Source of the DNA: Polaromonas sp. | GTDB taxonomy: Bacteria > Pseudomonadota > Gammaproteobacteria > Burkholderiales > Burkholderiaceae_C | Length of the DNA stretch: 36,707 bases | Assembly: GCF_018780625.1 (NCBI RefSeq) | Contig: NZ_JADMJK010000084.1 | Location: 1 to 36,707 of the forward strand | Direction of reading: 5' to 3' | Shown: one piece after another, positions 32,084-36,707 of the stretch | Numbering within the stretch: position 1 is the stretch's first letter | Layout: each line of letters begins with the position of its first letter | Notes under the pieces: generated by a model | What the model was told of the DNA's origin: nothing | The model's database searches: none | What the model saw: the letters and a program-made list of their open reading frames with translations, nothing else | Translations under genes and position numbers: made by a program

Positions 32084-33550
32084 TTACCTTGGCAGGTCGC
32101 TAAATCCCATCAAAAATTCATCCACCGCGCGGGCGGCCTGGCGGCCTTCGCGAATCGCCCACACCACCAGGCTCTGGCCGCGCCGGATGTCACCCGCGGC
32201 AAACACCTTGGGCACGTTGGTGGCATAGCCACCCGTGAACTCCGTGCTGGCCTTGGCGTTACCCCGGTTGTCTTTTTCAATGCCAAAAGACTCCAGCACC
32301 GAGGCGACCGGCGACACAAAGCCCATGGCCAGCAGCACCAGGTCGGCCTTGAGGATTTTTTCCGAGCCCGGCACTTCAACCATCTTGCCGTCTTTCCACT
32401 CGACGCGAACGGTTTTCAGGCCGGTGACCTTGCCTTTTTCGCCAATCAGTTCCTTGGTGGAGATAGCGAACTCGCGCTCGCAGCCTTCTTCGTGGCTGGA
32501 ACTGGTACGCAGCTTGATCGGCCAGTAAGGCCAGGTCATGGGGCGGTTTTCTTCTTCGGGCGGCTGGGGCATCAGTTCAAACTGGGTCACGCTGGCCGCG
32601 CCGTGCCGGTTGCTGGTGCCGACACAGTCGGAACCGGTGTCGCCGCCACCAATCACGATGACATGCTTGCCTTCGGCCCGGAGCTGGCCCTTGACCTTGT
32701 CGCCCGCATTCACCTTGTTTTGCGTGGGCAAGAATTCCATGGCGAAGTGCACGCCATCCAGGTCGCGGCCAGGCACAGGCAAGTCCCGCGACTGCTCGGC
32801 GCCGCCGGTCAGTATCACGGCATCAAAGTCTTTTTGCAGTTGTTCAGGTGCAATGGTTTCCTTGGCCCAATTGGTGACTTTGGAGTCCTTGGGCAGGCTG
32901 CCCACCATCACGCCGGTGCGGAACTGCACGCCTTCGGCCTGCATTTGCTTGACGCGGCGGTCAATATGGGTTTTCTCCATCTTGAAGTCGGGAATGCCGT
33001 AGCGCAGCAAGCCGCCGATGCGGTCGTTCTTCTCAAACAGCGTCACGTCATGACCGGCCCGCGCGAGTTGCTGGGCGGCCGCCATGCCGGCCGGCCCGGA
33101 ACCGACGATGGCAACCTTTTTGCCGGTCTGGTGCTTGGGCAACTGCGGCGTGACCCAGCCCTCGGACCAGGCGCGGTCAATGATGGCATGCTCAATCGAC
33201 TTGATGCCCACGGCGTCGTCGTTGACGTTCAGCGTGCAGGCCGCCTCGCAGGGCGCGGGGCAGATGCGGCCGGTGAACTCCGGAAAGTTGTTGGTGCTGT
33301 GCAGCGTGTCGATCGCGTTTTTCCAGTCAGCGCGAAACACCATGTCGTTGAAGTCGGGAATGATGTTGTTGACCGGGCAGCCGCTGGTGCAAAACGGTGT
33401 GCCGCAGTCCATGCAGCGCGCCGCCTGCTTGCCGGCCTGCGCATCGTTCAGGCCAATGACAAATTCCTTGTAGTTCTTCAGCCGCTCGGTGACGGGCTTG
33501 TAGCCCTCTTCGATGCGCTCGTATTCCATGAAGCCGGTGATTTTTCCCAT
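32084..33550 (-). CDS. gltD: glutamate synthase (NADPH) small subunit GltD
   Basis: GltD feeds electrons from NADPH through FAD and 4Fe-4S clusters to GltB. The 488-residue protein has the N-terminal cluster cysteines in [17 protein letters not shown] and again in [14 protein letters not shown]. The FAD-binding dinucleotide fold is [15 protein letters not shown] and the NADPH-binding fold is [13 protein letters not shown]. The C-terminal FAD motif lies in [14 protein letters not shown]. The ATG at 33550 has AGGA about 7 nt upstream. It follows gltB after a 101-nt gap containing two inverted repeats and ends at a strong terminator. Confidence 0.98.
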   Translation of the reverse strand: MGKITGFMEYERIEEGYKPVTERLKNYKEFVIGLNDAQAGKQAARCMDCGTPFCTSGCPVNNIIPDFNDMVFRADWKNAIDTLHSTNNFPEFTGRICPAPCEAACTLNVNDDAVGIKSIEHAIIDRAWSEGWVTPQLPKHQTGKKVAIVGSGPAGMAAAQQLARAGHDVTLFEKNDRIGGLLRYGIPDFKMEKTHIDRRVKQMQAEGVQFRTGVMVGSLPKDSKVTNWAKETIAPEQLQKDFDAVILTGGAEQSRDLPVPGRDLDGVHFAMEFLPTQNKVNAGDKVKGQLRAEGKHVIVIGGGDTGSDCVGTSNRHGAASVTQFELMPQPPEEENRPMTWPYWPIKLRTSSSHEEGCEREFAISTKELIGEKGKVTGLKTVRVEWKDGKMVEVPGSEKILKADLVLLAMGFVSPVASVLESFGIEKDNRGNAKASTEFTGGYATNVPKVFAAGDIRRGQSLVVWAIREGRQAARAVDEFLMGFSDLPR

Positions 33551-33590
33551 GATGCGTCCTGTGCAATTTTTTAAGCGTTTTATGCTGCCA

Positions 33591-33631
33591 GCCCTCTACC
33601 AAAGGGCGCAAGCAGCTATAAATACAATAGC
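33591..33631 (-). repeat. GCTAT-N7-ATAGC repeat with a second inverted repeat, gltB-gltD gap
   Basis: GCTAT (33615-33619) and ATAGC (33627-33631) flank a 7-nt A/T spacer. On the minus strand the element is followed by TGCTTGCGC, nearly the same as the copy at 12711. Adjacent to it GCCCT (33591-33595) and AGGGC (33603-33607) form a second 5-7-5 inverted repeat. Neither has a T-run. The 101-nt gap otherwise contains only the gltD ribosome-binding site. Confidence 0.65.
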
Positions 33632-33651
33632 AAACGATAGCCGCCCTGGCC

Positions 33652-36707
<3,056 letters not shown>

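Overview
The window looks like a housekeeping chromosomal segment of a betaproteobacterium of order Burkholderiales, most probably a Comamonadaceae genus of the Polaromonas/Rhodoferax kind. The basis is high GC, a gene order typical of that group (secA-argJ; petABC-sspAB; tatABC-HIT-his-murA-ibaG-mla) and two families of short dispersed repeats I associate with Comamonadaceae. The genus is an inference. I see no insertion sequence, prophage, integrase, CRISPR array or rRNA. Almost everything is on the minus strand; dciA, mscL and a DegS/AlgW-like protease gene are on plus.

Layout by coordinate. 1-4620: a partial DUF815 AAA ATPase, argJ and secA, all minus. 4838-6189: an M23 (LytM) membrane endopeptidase gene on minus, divergent from dciA on plus. 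6320-7615: tRNA-Thr(UGU), sspB and sspA, the ClpXP adaptor and stringent starvation genes. 7735-10659: petABC, the complete cytochrome bc1 complex. 10928-11347: mscL on plus. 11436-13234: pdxA and a Nif3-like gene. 13423-14583: the periplasmic serine protease gene on plus. 14780-32030: a 24-gene minus-strand array. In transcription order it is mlaF-E-D-A-C-B, an ABC-2 exporter pair, ibaG, murA, hisG-D-C-B-H-A-F-I-E, a DUF4870 membrane protein, a HIT protein and tatA-B-C. 32084-36707: gltD and most of gltB.

The large array groups envelope maintenance (Mla lipid transport, MurA, IbaG), histidine biosynthesis and Tat export. Many junctions overlap by 1-4 nt, which suggests translational coupling. 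The his set lacks a histidinol-phosphate phosphatase and HisZ; HisG is the short form, so both must be encoded elsewhere. The Rieske protein PetA is a probable Tat substrate, linking petABC to tatABC.

I found no convincing new multi-gene system. The points most worth a second look are non-coding: a long hairpin where the secA ribosome-binding site should be; terminator-like hairpins directly before the sspA and mlaF starts; a 17-bp GCTAT-N7-ATAGC repeat recurring at intergenic sites and once inside a coding sequence; a second GC-rich repeat placed in the same way at two operon junctions; and a 22-bp perfect palindrome across the protease stop codon. Cytochrome b and the Rieske protein also carry variant quinol-site and cluster motifs. 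No gene-free stretch exceeds 300 bases.
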